From Ktedonobacter racemifer DSM 44963 (GTDB lineage: Bacteria > Chloroflexota > Ktedonobacteria > Ktedonobacterales > Ktedonobacteraceae), in NCBI RefSeq assembly GCF_000178855.1, contig NZ_ADVG01000003.1:1922001-1986000 (forward strand): DNA of 64,000 nt, read 5' to 3'. The stretch's first letter is position 1, and each line of letters opens with the position of its first letter. The position numbers and the translations under genes were made by a program. Below the pieces are notes generated by a model that did not search any database, was not told the origin of the DNA, and was given only the letters and a program-made list of their open reading frames with translations. Shown here piece by piece: positions 34,260 to 43,366 of the stretch.

Positions 34260-35222
34260 TTACCCAGCCTCAACGGTATGAGACGAAAAATGACGGATTC
34301 GATCGATCGCTTGCAGTAGTTGCGCCAGGACCTGTTCGACCTGTTCCAATCTGGTCCAATCTTCCGCCTCAAAGGTATCGAGCATCAGGGCAGAAGGCAT
34401 GCTTGAGAGTAACATCCCTCCGCCTCGCACAAATTCCGTTGTGTGCTCTCGCCAACGCGTACGAGTCTGCTGCTCGTGACTCAAGGTATTGCGCTCAAGC
34501 ACGCTTTCTCGTGCCTGAGAGGTCGCGCTGGCAAGATGTCGTGAGAGTGTTTCGCGTTGGGCGCTTAACTCCCTTACCTGTCGCTCTAACGCCTGAATGT
34601 GTTGCTGTACCTGCGCTGGGAGAACGGGCTCCTCGCGTTCCCTTTGCTTGTGGCACTCGACTTCCTGGCTCAGTTGCAGGCGTTCCTGTTCCAGGAGCAT
34701 GATCCGTTGGCGAAGCTGGAGCAATGCCGTGTCGTCTGGCATCTGCTCTGATGACGCGGTGAGGTGATGTTCTTCGACTGTTCCCTGACGGGCCTGCTCT
34801 TTGGCTGCTCGCACAGCCGGGCGTGTGAGCGGGATATGCTGTTCTTCAATCTGTCTGAGCACATCCTCAGGTGCATCAAGCAGCTCATACAGAGCGCTGA
34901 TGGGGATCGCACCGAATCGGTGGATGCGTTCCCCAAAGCGCTCTGCCACGCGCATGAAGTTCTGGCAGCTTTGTCGACTGAGTCCCAGCTCGCCTTTCGC
35001 CCAGGTCATAAAGTGCCCGTGTGGAAGGCGATCTTTGACGGCACGGAGATTGAGTCCGATACGCACGACATCTTCGGCTGTTCGTTTGAGGTACCCCTGT
35101 GTCTCAACCGTCTTTTGATACACAAAGTGACGTGTCTCCTCATCGAGAAGAGAATAGTCGAACGTGAGCTGCTGGTCCGGCGCTTGCTCATCCTGTCGTT
35201 GGGGCGTTTGCATGCTGGACAC
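34260..35222 (-). CDS. DUF3102-like protein with coiled coil
   Basis: A 320-residue soluble protein. Residues about 25-120 match the DUF3102 pattern seen in plasmid and integrative-element proteins: QKTVETQGYLKRTAEDVVRI, then GLNLRAVKDRLPHGHFMTWA and GLSRQSCQNFMRVAERFGER, resembling a DNA-binding helical domain. The C-terminal half is a long coiled coil (QERLQLSQEVECHKQREREE, LERQVRELSAQRETL). It starts at GTG 35222, with AAGGAA upstream inside the preceding gene, 3 bases after that gene's stop. It is the last gene of the transfer operon and probably a regulatory or partition-type accessory. Confidence 0.8.
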   Translation of the reverse strand: MSSMQTPQRQDEQAPDQQLTFDYSLLDEETRHFVYQKTVETQGYLKRTAEDVVRIGLNLRAVKDRLPHGHFMTWAKGELGLSRQSCQNFMRVAERFGERIHRFGAIPISALYELLDAPEDVLRQIEEQHIPLTRPAVRAAKEQARQGTVEEHHLTASSEQMPDDTALLQLRQRIMLLEQERLQLSQEVECHKQREREEPVLPAQVQQHIQALERQVRELSAQRETLSRHLASATSQARESVLERNTLSHEQQTRTRWREHTTEFVRGGGMLLSSMPSALMLDTFEAEDWTRLEQVEQVLAQLLQAIDRIRHFSSHTVEAG

Positions 35223-35225
35223 AAT

Positions 35226-35993
35226 TCATTCCTTTCCTGAAACGGAGGACGATGCCTCTGCCTCTTCTGTATGGTGGGCGATACGAGGGAGGAGCGCTTG
35301 GGGGAGCGCAACCCCTTCGGGCAGCGGGGGAAGCGGGGGCAGTGGCTGTCGCATGTGAAACGGGTTCTCTCGCAAATGGGTGGCCTGCGCGTCAAACAGC
35401 TGTTCAATCATCTCTTTGGCCTGCTCGGGTTGCTTGACGATATGGTGAATGGCTTTGGCAATTTCCGCGGTCATGGCACTCAGTACCATGAGGTTGCTCA
35501 TCTCCGTGGCACACCAGGCGTCGGCAAAGGCATGTTCGTTTTGCTCATAGGTCCAGGCGTGATGCTTGGCTTCCATCACCTTGCGAATGACGGCCAGGGC
35601 AGTCACCTGCTCAAACCAGTGGATGTGCGCGGGTGTGCTGAGCCATCGGTAGCGCTGCGTGTATTTGGTGATGAGCCAGGTGCGGTAGAGCCTGGCGAGC
35701 GGCTCTGCGTTCTGCGTCAGGGAGAGCAGGTTCACGGGGTGTGGAAGCGAGGCAAGGAACTTGTTCCAGGTGCGCTCGTTACAGAGATCCTTCCCATGCA
35801 AGAGAAACGATCTTCCACGTGGATCAACCAGTTCAAGGTCTGCCGGAAGCTGATGCAGCGCCAGGCACTGGGTGAAGTTCGCGCCGCGTACCGCCGAGAG
35901 GGCCTGGCGTTCGGCATACTGTTCGAGAATGCGCTCCTCGCTCTGTTCCTGTGTCCCTACTTGCGTGTGAAGAGAAGATGAAAAAAGATGCAT
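35226..35993 (-). CDS. Hypothetical protein of transfer operon
   Basis: A 255-residue soluble protein with no domain I recognise. It has a Trp/His-rich mid-region (YRWLSTPAHIHWFEQVTALA), alpha-helical content throughout and a Pro-rich tail (QPLPPLPPLPEG). There are no membrane segments. It lies between the VirD4-like gene (72 bases away) and the DUF3102 gene (3-base gap), so it belongs to the operon. Its position suggests an accessory role in DNA transfer or element maintenance; this is inference from context only. Confidence 0.75.
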   Translation of the reverse strand: MHLFSSSLHTQVGTQEQSEERILEQYAERQALSAVRGANFTQCLALHQLPADLELVDPRGRSFLLHGKDLCNERTWNKFLASLPHPVNLLSLTQNAEPLARLYRTWLITKYTQRYRWLSTPAHIHWFEQVTALAVIRKVMEAKHHAWTYEQNEHAFADAWCATEMSNLMVLSAMTAEIAKAIHHIVKQPEQAKEMIEQLFDAQATHLRENPFHMRQPLPPLPPLPEGVALPQALLPRIAHHTEEAEASSSVSGKE

Positions 35994-36065
35994 CTTTGTG
36001 ACGTCCTTTCTATGACAATCTCGCTAATAATGGTGTTTGCCTTCCTTGCCGTGAAGAGCCTGCCG

Positions 36066-38999
36066 CTAATGAGGGTGCCCATCACCGGGTAGTGATGATG
36101 GCGTCATCTCCGCTTTCGGACGGCGGATACGGATGCGTTTCTCACCCGGAGGTGATGCAGTGATCGTTTGTGCCACCGAGAGGAATGTGGTGTCAGGCGA
36201 GGATGATGATGGTGCCACATCCGTTTCCTGGGCACGTGTGACTGGCCCTGCCTGTGCTGCTGATGTTTGTGTCGGTTCATGCGTATTCTCTTTCTTGCGT
36301 GAATGATGTGTCCCATGGCGCACGTTGAGTATCTCAAGCAGGGTATCGACCTCACCGACCGGTCGACCGTAGCGCAGCGCGTATTGCTCACGCAGGTGGT
36401 CTGCTTGCTCCCCCCAACCAGACGGGGGAAGATCAAGGGTGAGGGAAAAGAACGGGAGTCGCTGCCCATTGAGCGACCAGCGGGCATAGCAGGTGTAGTC
36501 AGGGAGATTGGTCACGTCTTCGGGGCTGAGCAGATGCCCCAACTCATGTCGCAGCAAGTAGGCATCTTCTCCGGCGAGTGTAAAGACAAAGAGGTGATCG
36601 GCGTTTGCGAACACGGTTGGACGCAAGGCCCGATCGACGACATCAAGTTGCGCCAGGGATTGGGTTGCCAGGACCAGGAAGGTGCCCGCTTTGCGGAGTT
36701 CGCTCAGGATGGAGCTGTAATTGACGGGGTAATTCTTGAACTCGTCGACCAGGAGCAAAAAGACACTGCGTTCTGACGGCGGCAAAGAGAGTTGCCGGGA
36801 GAGCGCCGCTGAGAAAAGCCCCAATACGGAAGCTCCGATGAGTGAGGAAACATCCTGTCCCACCTGCCCGCTGGCGGTATTGACCAGCAGGATCTGTTGC
36901 CGTTTCACGATCTGCGCAAAGTTGATCGTAGAGGTAGGTTGCCCAAGCAGGCGCCGTGACATGGGTGCGCTGGCAAAGGCTGAGATTTTGGTGAGCACCG
37001 GCGTGGTAATCTCATCCTGCATTCTGGCATCGAGGCGCTCATAGTACTGGTGCCACCAGTCAAGCACATGCACATCTTCGACCAGATCGAGCACGCGTGC
37101 GCGAAAACTCTGCTTATTGAGCAAGACCGTGAGATCGAGGAGCGTATATTGGTGCACCGGACCCTGGTGGGGATCCGTATGTACGAGTGTCCGGTTGGCC
37201 TCGAAGAGAGCCTTCAAAGAAAATCGCATCACATTCTCGACACGCGGTCCCCAGGCCGAACTCCAGATGCCTTTAAAGGTGGTGAGCAGATGACTGACGA
37301 TAAGGTCCGCCTCTTCTGGTGAAGAAACCTGGGTGGCATCAAGAGGATTGATCCCAGGAGAGTACCCTTGATGGTGATGCAGGTCAATGAGGACAACATC
37401 CTTCTCTCGCTCTGGTGGCAGGAGGCCCAGAAGATCATTGATCAAATCTCCATGAGGCTCCATCACACAGAGACCAGGGTGTGGTCTTGGGCAGGTGGAG
37501 AGATGAGCCAGCGCCAGGTGATGAAAAAGGGTGCTCTTGCCTTTGCCAGTACGCCCTATCACGAATTTGTGCTTGAGCAATTCCGAGGGAGGGAAGCGCA
37601 CCGATACCCTTTTGCCAGCATGGGTGGACGTGCCAATCTGCCACCCATTCCCGGTCGCGAGCACATGAGGGGCGAGCAGAGAGCGCTCTTGCCGTTGTTC
37701 CACATTGGTCCCTTCACTCAACTGGTCGCCAGATGGCAGATGCCAGAGGGTGGCTACTTCTTCCCCGGTGAGAAAGAGAGAGCCCAGGTGCAGGTGTTTC
37801 CACCAGGTGCCTTCCCGCGTCAAGCGCTGCGCGTGACGTGCAGAGAGCCTGTGGGAGGTGAAGTAGGCCGTTGAGGTGTGGCAGTGTCTATAGGCGGCAA
37901 CGAGGGTGGCATGAATGTGTTGATGGTGTCGTTGCTGTGCTCGCTTGCGCTGAAACGCTTGCCAGGAGGACGCGAGCCCCGCTCTGATAGTGGCGAGCAC
38001 CTGTGGCATTTGTTGCGTCTGTGCAAGCGATTGCCCTTGATTCGCATCCGTCTGGGGAGCCTCTTCGATCAGATAGACACGTAGACGCGCCCGGTAAGCA
38101 CTCTTGCCGATTTTCTCGCCTACTCGTTTCATGTCATAGTATCTCGTACTCCCAAACAGACGCTCTCCCAGAGAGCGTATGCCTCTGATTGTTCCCGCGA
38201 TGAGTATGATTCCCACCACCAGCCCTACCCCAAGGATGGCTTGCTGGGAAGAGGAAAGATGGGGAAGGGAGCCATGCAGGAGACTGAGCATGTCCTCCTG
38301 GAGCCATGGAGGGAGAAGGTGATGCGCCTGGCCATAATTCCAGCCAACCAGTAACGTCACCACGATGCCCAGAAGTAGTATTTGCTCCCAGCCTGGTGCG
38401 CCTCGGTGCAGGCGTGATAGCGCCTCTCGACGTTGCTCTCGCTCTTCTTCAAGCGGGTGCTCTACGGAGAGGCGTTGATACGTGCGAGCCCAGGTTGGCG
38501 GTAGCGGAGTGAGCGCCAGTTGGGTGACTGCGCGTATCCCGGCGGGAAGATGCTCAAGCGTGGTGAGCACCCCGAGCAACGGATCGATCCCTTGCTCAGG
38601 GGACTTCCCTGGAGACCAGGATCGCAGTGTCTCGTAGGCTTCGCCCCCGGCTCGCAGCTCCATCGCACTTACCAGTTCATGTTCTTGTACGTGTAATGGA
38701 TCTTCTTCTGGGGGAATGTGGCGTACGATGGCCTGGGGATAGCGCACCTGGATCTGCCGTGTCGCGGCACGTAAAGCGTCTTCAGAGGGGGCGCGTAGCA
38801 GAAATTGCACGCTGCGTGCCTGGTGTGCGTTGGCAGGTGTGCTTGCGATTTCCAGAGCGAGCGCGCTTCCTTGCAGCACCAGTGACTGCATGGTGCCTTC
38901 CAGGGCGCTGCGTTCTACCAGTGTCATCCCGCGAGCGGGGATGATACGGGCGACAAAGGAGAGAGACTTTTGTTGTGCCAATGGCCAGAGGCTCTTCAT
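36066..38999 (-). CDS. VirD4/TraG-type conjugation coupling ATPase
   Basis: A 977-residue type IV coupling protein. The N-terminal ~220 residues are soluble, then two TM helices follow (ILLLGIVVTLLVGWNYG and ILGVGLVVGIILIAG, about 215-270). The ATPase domain has Walker A FVIGRTGKGKSTLFHH, Walker B VFLLLVDEFKNYPV and the TrwB/TraG-like LATQSLAQLD segment. The tail is Ser/Pro-rich and disordered. Coupling proteins dock the relaxosome and pump DNA through the channel. It overlaps the VirB4-like gene by 4 bases (38996-38999), giving translational coupling. The long N-terminal domain ahead of the TM segments is typical of Chloroflexota/Firmicutes versions. Confidence 0.92.
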   Translation of the reverse strand: MKSLWPLAQQKSLSFVARIIPARGMTLVERSALEGTMQSLVLQGSALALEIASTPANAHQARSVQFLLRAPSEDALRAATRQIQVRYPQAIVRHIPPEEDPLHVQEHELVSAMELRAGGEAYETLRSWSPGKSPEQGIDPLLGVLTTLEHLPAGIRAVTQLALTPLPPTWARTYQRLSVEHPLEEEREQRREALSRLHRGAPGWEQILLLGIVVTLLVGWNYGQAHHLLPPWLQEDMLSLLHGSLPHLSSSQQAILGVGLVVGIILIAGTIRGIRSLGERLFGSTRYYDMKRVGEKIGKSAYRARLRVYLIEEAPQTDANQGQSLAQTQQMPQVLATIRAGLASSWQAFQRKRAQQRHHQHIHATLVAAYRHCHTSTAYFTSHRLSARHAQRLTREGTWWKHLHLGSLFLTGEEVATLWHLPSGDQLSEGTNVEQRQERSLLAPHVLATGNGWQIGTSTHAGKRVSVRFPPSELLKHKFVIGRTGKGKSTLFHHLALAHLSTCPRPHPGLCVMEPHGDLINDLLGLLPPEREKDVVLIDLHHHQGYSPGINPLDATQVSSPEEADLIVSHLLTTFKGIWSSAWGPRVENVMRFSLKALFEANRTLVHTDPHQGPVHQYTLLDLTVLLNKQSFRARVLDLVEDVHVLDWWHQYYERLDARMQDEITTPVLTKISAFASAPMSRRLLGQPTSTINFAQIVKRQQILLVNTASGQVGQDVSSLIGASVLGLFSAALSRQLSLPPSERSVFLLLVDEFKNYPVNYSSILSELRKAGTFLVLATQSLAQLDVVDRALRPTVFANADHLFVFTLAGEDAYLLRHELGHLLSPEDVTNLPDYTCYARWSLNGQRLPFFSLTLDLPPSGWGEQADHLREQYALRYGRPVGEVDTLLEILNVRHGTHHSRKKENTHEPTQTSAAQAGPVTRAQETDVAPSSSSPDTTFLSVAQTITASPPGEKRIRIRRPKAEMTPSSLPGDGHPH

Positions 39000-41740
39000 A
39001 CTGTCTTTCCTTCCTTCTGTGTCTGCTGGCGTTGAACCGCCAGTTCTTGTGGATCGGTGGTGATGAGGGCATGTTCTTCAGGGGAGGCATTCATTTCAAC
39101 CAGCATGCGTTTGGAGCCAACGGAGAGCAAGGCCCGGTTTTGCTGTATGGAGAGCAGCAACTGCTCTTCTTCCTGGGTCAACCCGAAGGCCTCACGAGCT
39201 GCCTGAGCGCCGACGCTATCCAGGCGTTTTAAGACTTTGATGAGCGCGTTCTGCGCGATGATATTGCCGTAGGGGTTGAGAATGAATTGTTCTGGGTTCT
39301 GGGTGATGGTGACCAGGCTCAAGTAATGCTTGCGTGCCTCACGTGCTAAGCGTTCCAGAAAGCGCCCACCCTCCTCATGCGCGATGAGGGACCAGGCCTC
39401 ATCGATATAGCAACGCCTGGGACGTGGGTGAAAGAGGGCCTGCGACCAGATGAGTTCCGCGATCAAAAACATCCCGATGGGACGCAGTTCTCGACTCCCA
39501 CGGAGTTCACTCACATCAAAACTGATGAGCGAGGTCTCAAGCGTCACACTGGTCTGGCGATTGAAGAGACCAGACAGGCTGCCATGGACGTAGCGCTCCA
39601 GTCGGTCAGCCAGCCCATAGTCATCCTGGCCAACTACTCCGCTTTTGAGCACATCGTAGAGATCGCGCAAGAAAGGCGCCTGCCGGTCATGGGTGCGTGG
39701 TTCTGTCGTGATACCCACCCGCCGGTAGCACTCATAGAAGGCCCGATCCAGGAAGGCCTTCTCGCGCGCAGAGAGCGTGGTAGGATGAGGGATGTACTCA
39801 GCGAGCAGCAGATCCAGGAAGGCGTGGAGCTGCGTCATCTTTTCTGCGAGCCGGTCCCCTCGCCGCTGGGTGGTGACATACCAGTCCATGTCGATGCCAT
39901 GTGGGAGCACATCAAAGGGATTGATGGCGTGCTCCGAGCCTGGGGAGAGGCGAAGGATGGTCCCACCAAACACGTCGACCAGCCGCTCATACTCGCGGGA
40001 AGGATCGAGAATGAGCACCTGGGTGTCGGGATGGCGGAAGCGTTCATGCAACAGCCACAGCTTGACGGCATACGACTTCCCACTTCCGGTGACTCCTCCC
40101 CAGAACTCATGCGGACTTTCCAGCACCCAGGGATTGAGCAGAACGGGTTCACCACTCGTAGTTACCCCTACAAAGGTGCCGTCCTGCATGGCGAACGACT
40201 CACTCATGAAGGGGAAGGTACAGGCGGCGACCGTACTGGTGGTTGTGAAGGTACGTCCCAACGTATCCATACAGGTGGGCTGACATGTGCGGAAGGCCTC
40301 TGCATGTTCAAGCGTCGTTGGATGGGCCACGAAGAGGTGCTGGTGCAGGATCTGGCGCAGGCGGTCGGTGCGCGCGTTGAGCGTGGCGAGGTCGGGCGCG
40401 CGGACTAGCAAGTAGAATCCCATCTCCAGCATGCTCTCTTCCCCTGAGGCCAGCGGCCCAATGAGTGCTGTTACATCGGCTTCAGCTACCTGGAGGGTCG
40501 GGTCCTGCTGTCTCCCTCGATGCAGGTTCATCCGCTGAGTGGAGGCGTACTGCTCTTTGCGGAAGAGCAGCCGCTTGACGAATTCCGCCGTGTTTTGTGG
40601 CGAGAAATGAAAACACAGATCAAAAATCTCATCACAGGCGAGGAGCGGCGAGAGACACCCCTCCACAATCTCGCGTGGGAAACCAACAATGGCGAGGCCG
40701 CGCACATATTCCTCACCGACCTGTAGATAGCGCGGGGTCACGCGAACGCTTTCCGGGGCCAGCAGGTCTTTGAGGGCCATGAGGTCGGCAGGTGCCAGCA
40801 AATGGTCACGGGCTGAGGGCAGGAGCAAGGTCTCCTCCATTTGTGCGGTGTACGGATCGAATGAGGTCTCTTCCTCCTGTGACGAGGGAGAGAGCACGTC
40901 AAGGGCTGGACGCGCGAGCGGTTTGTCGGAGAGCGCAAAGATGCTCTCAGGCAGTGGAAAGCGCAGCGCCTGCTCTCCCTGGAGGGCACCATGGGTCAGA
41001 TCGGCCAGTTCTTTGCCTGCCAGCCGATGACTGAGTAACCCCATCGCAGCCAGTTGATGCTGTATTGCCTGCACGCGGGTGGCAAGGATCTGCTGGGCTT
41101 CATCCAGGTGGGCTTGGCGCGCACGCGTTCTGGCTCGACGACTGAGCAGGCGCCTGAGGGAGCTGTTCCAGGTGCCCTGTACTCCTTCTTGATCAGCGGT
41201 GAGCAGAAGGTAAAAGCGGCGATCAATGAGCGTGCGCTGGGCTCCAAGTAGACGCATGGCGCGTTCATGCGAGACGGCAATCTCAAAGGCTTCTCCTTGC
41301 CACTGGTCCGTGTGGGTATGAAGGTGTTCCACATAGGAGGAGAGGTCCATCGGCTTCGAACGAATAAGCATCTGGATGGGAAAACGCAGCGAACGCAGAA
41401 GGGCGCGAAAGGCCAGCATCATCGTCGAGCGTTCCTCTTGAGATTTCAGGGTGTAGTTGGTCGCCCGAATCTCAAGGGCTGCCAGGTAGTCACGTTCTTG
41501 CGGTTCCTCTGCCAGAGGTGCACGATTGACCTGCACATCCTGAACAATGTGATCAAGAAAGACAAACTGGTGCTGCACGCTCCCATGTTTTCGGCTCCGT
41601 CGATGCTGGCGACGAAAACGAGGTGGACGCTGGCGGCGTGCACGCTCTGAACGAATCTTTTCCGTCTGAGAGTGTTCCTGATGCGCTGTGAGGAGCACTG
41701 GTTCGTTGGCAATCTGCTCATCCTTCACGATCATGACCAT
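38996..41740 (-). CDS. virB4: VirB4/TraE-type transfer ATPase
   Basis: A 914-residue VirB4-like ATPase that powers type IV secretion. The N-terminus is basic and disordered (RRQRPPRFRRQHRRSRKHGS). A VirB4 N-terminal domain follows, then the ATPase with Walker A EFWGGVTGSGKSYAVK, LILDPSREYERL, Walker B RRCYIDEAWSLI and the QNPEQFILNPYG motif. Length is within the family range (800-950). It overlaps the PrgI-family gene by 10 bases (41731-41740) and the VirD4 gene by 4. It is the central motor of the operon and would sit at the inner face of the membrane. Confidence 0.94.
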   Translation of the reverse strand: MVMIVKDEQIANEPVLLTAHQEHSQTEKIRSERARRQRPPRFRRQHRRSRKHGSVQHQFVFLDHIVQDVQVNRAPLAEEPQERDYLAALEIRATNYTLKSQEERSTMMLAFRALLRSLRFPIQMLIRSKPMDLSSYVEHLHTHTDQWQGEAFEIAVSHERAMRLLGAQRTLIDRRFYLLLTADQEGVQGTWNSSLRRLLSRRARTRARQAHLDEAQQILATRVQAIQHQLAAMGLLSHRLAGKELADLTHGALQGEQALRFPLPESIFALSDKPLARPALDVLSPSSQEEETSFDPYTAQMEETLLLPSARDHLLAPADLMALKDLLAPESVRVTPRYLQVGEEYVRGLAIVGFPREIVEGCLSPLLACDEIFDLCFHFSPQNTAEFVKRLLFRKEQYASTQRMNLHRGRQQDPTLQVAEADVTALIGPLASGEESMLEMGFYLLVRAPDLATLNARTDRLRQILHQHLFVAHPTTLEHAEAFRTCQPTCMDTLGRTFTTTSTVAACTFPFMSESFAMQDGTFVGVTTSGEPVLLNPWVLESPHEFWGGVTGSGKSYAVKLWLLHERFRHPDTQVLILDPSREYERLVDVFGGTILRLSPGSEHAINPFDVLPHGIDMDWYVTTQRRGDRLAEKMTQLHAFLDLLLAEYIPHPTTLSAREKAFLDRAFYECYRRVGITTEPRTHDRQAPFLRDLYDVLKSGVVGQDDYGLADRLERYVHGSLSGLFNRQTSVTLETSLISFDVSELRGSRELRPIGMFLIAELIWSQALFHPRPRRCYIDEAWSLIAHEEGGRFLERLAREARKHYLSLVTITQNPEQFILNPYGNIIAQNALIKVLKRLDSVGAQAAREAFGLTQEEEQLLLSIQQNRALLSVGSKRMLVEMNASPEEHALITTDPQELAVQRQQTQKEGKTV

Positions 41741-42189
41741 CCCTCCTGTTCGTGTTCACTTTGGCTGTGTTCCTCCTGCCGTGTGTGAGCTCTTTTTCGT
41801 GCACGAAGACGACGCTGCTCGGCCTCATCCCATTTGGCGCTGCGCCAGACGTAGGTCACCGGAGCCAGGCGCGCGCGCATCCAGACCACGACCCAGAGTT
41901 CAAGCGAGCGATCTGCAATCTGGAGGAAGGTGAAGGCGAGTGTCACCAGAATGAGTGGAAGCACGACCAGCAAGGCGAGGCCTCGACTCCAGAGGAGCTC
42001 TCCTCCCCAGGCCATGGCCCAGGTCAGGACCTGGAGCCAGATGGCATAGGTGACACTCGCCCCGGTGATCAGGACCAGGAGCTGACGAGCCGTCAGCCCA
42101 AAGAGCAGCTTATCAGGTTCGTTCATATGCGTGGGCACGGTGTAGGTCTGGCGTCTGGTAGATACCTCTGTCGTGTGAGTCGATGTCAT
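41731..42189 (-). CDS. PrgI family (VirB3-like) membrane protein
   Basis: A 152-residue protein of the PrgI family, the Gram-positive equivalent of VirB3. YTVPTHMNEPDKLLFGLTAR leads into two TM helices (LLVLITGASVTYAIW and LALLVVLPLILVTLAF), followed by LWVVVWMRARLAPVTYVWRS and a charged tail. ATG 42189 is chosen because AAAGGAGT lies 9 bases upstream; an in-frame extension to 42456 overlaps the VirB2-like gene and has no family features. PrgI proteins anchor VirB4 to the membrane, and the genes overlap here, as is usual. Confidence 0.9.
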   Translation of the reverse strand: MTSTHTTEVSTRRQTYTVPTHMNEPDKLLFGLTARQLLVLITGASVTYAIWLQVLTWAMAWGGELLWSRGLALLVVLPLILVTLAFTFLQIADRSLELWVVVWMRARLAPVTYVWRSAKWDEAEQRRLRARKRAHTRQEEHSQSEHEQEGWS

Positions 42190-42226
42190 TGCAAAAAAAC
42201 TCCTTTCATCTATACCTCTTTTCCCC

Positions 42227-42613
42227 TCAAGGGGCGGCGTTATTGATGATGGACGAGATGGCGGTTGCGAGCAACACGAGGGCCAGCCCTCCCAGGGCGC
42301 GGTAGAGCGCGGCCTTCGCGTGATCCTGAGATCGCTCATGAGGAAACATGAGGCCGATCGCACCCCACGCAAAGAAGAAGAGGGCAACCGCATAGGCCAC
42401 GGGTTTGATGCCATTGTCGTAGAGGTTTTTGAAAAACTGGGTGATAGTGGAGGCATCGCCTCCTCCCCCAGCGGCTGCGATTGCGAGTGGGAAGAGTGGA
42501 TGGGGAATGGGAGGGGCAGCGAGCCAGCCCACCAGGTGAAGCGCGGGCAGTCCTTCCAGGACCCGCATCACAGTGGCAGCGAGTATTGGGTGCCAGTAAA
42601 TCATGGGTATCAT
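42227..42613 (-). CDS. VirB2/TrbC-like pilin or channel protein
   Basis: A 128-residue small membrane protein. An N-terminal hydrophobic leader (HPLFPLAIAAAGGGG) is followed by a short amphipathic stretch and two TM helices: IKPVAYAVALFFFAWGAIGL and LYRALGGLALVLLATAISSI. This size and topology match VirB2/TrbC-family major pilins and Firmicute-type equivalents. It lies 37 bases upstream of the PrgI gene and 24 bases downstream of the CHAP hydrolase gene. It likely forms the surface filament or a channel component. Confidence 0.8.
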   Translation of the reverse strand: MIPMIYWHPILAATVMRVLEGLPALHLVGWLAAPPIPHPLFPLAIAAAGGGGDASTITQFFKNLYDNGIKPVAYAVALFFFAWGAIGLMFPHERSQDHAKAALYRALGGLALVLLATAISSIINNAAP

Positions 42614-42637
42614 CGTGTTCTCCTTTTCGTTCTTTGT

Positions 42638-43336
42638 TTAGGAAAGGGTCAGAGGGTGGAGGTAGCCCACCACCTCAAAGGCATTCCAGTACCCATTCTG
42701 GGTATTGATTGATCCATCGGGATTGAGCGGAAGGGTTTGAATCGGGAACTCGCCATTGGCCTGGGCAAAGGTAATGGCGGTATGGTGAGGGTCAACGCCA
42801 AGGACAATACTCACATGCCCGTAGGCCCCTCCGTTCCAGGCCATGATATCGCCGGGCTGGGGCGTGGCGCCGCGGATGGGCAGACGCTCCCACCCAGGCT
42901 GAGAGGCAAAGTGGTCCCAGTACTGATTGGCGTTCTGGCCCTGCACGGGGAGTGGCTGGACGTAGGCATAGGCGGCGATGACGAAGACCACGCACTGGAA
43001 GGTGTCTGGACTCCAGGAGATACATCCTGGACAGTGAGTGTTCGCCCAGGCGATGATCTCAGGCGGGAAGCCCGCGTCATAGTAGTGGTCAGCGCTGCTG
43101 CCCTGACAATCGGTGGCAAGGCGCACTGGCGTGCAATGGAGGTGGGCTGCCATCTTGAGCGCCCATTGCACCACTTCGCCACGTTTGCCCAAGCCCGAGG
43201 TATTGATGGTCTGAAGCCCGGAATATGCTGACTGAGGTATTCCCTGGGCCTGTGCATCCATCGCCACGGTCATGCTTGTGCCAAACATCCCAAGCACGAT
43301 AAGGATCATGCCGCCAAGAAGGAGGAACTTGAGCAT
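42638..43336 (-). CDS. CHAP-domain cell-wall hydrolase of transfer system
   Basis: A 232-residue exported protein. An N-terminal hydrophobic helix (FLLLGGMILIVLGMFG) anchors or exports it, and the rest is a CHAP amidase/endopeptidase domain. The catalytic Cys is in SPDTFQCVVFVIAAYAY and the His in AYGHVSIVLGVD, with RGATPQPGDIMAWNGG between them. Such peptidoglycan hydrolases (VirB1-like) open the wall for the secretion channel. It sits inside the transfer operon between VirB6-like and VirB2-like genes, which strongly supports this role. Confidence 0.9.
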   Translation of the reverse strand: MLKFLLLGGMILIVLGMFGTSMTVAMDAQAQGIPQSAYSGLQTINTSGLGKRGEVVQWALKMAAHLHCTPVRLATDCQGSSADHYYDAGFPPEIIAWANTHCPGCISWSPDTFQCVVFVIAAYAYVQPLPVQGQNANQYWDHFASQPGWERLPIRGATPQPGDIMAWNGGAYGHVSIVLGVDPHHTAITFAQANGEFPIQTLPLNPDGSINTQNGYWNAFEVVGYLHPLTLS

Positions 43337-43366
43337 CCCTTCTCACCTACCTTTCTTCCCTTTCGC

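Noticed and set aside
39377..40408. Plus-strand open frame of 343 codons inside the virB4 region
   Set aside because: Antisense to a clear VirB4 coding sequence; composition is that of a shadow frame with no recognisable motif.
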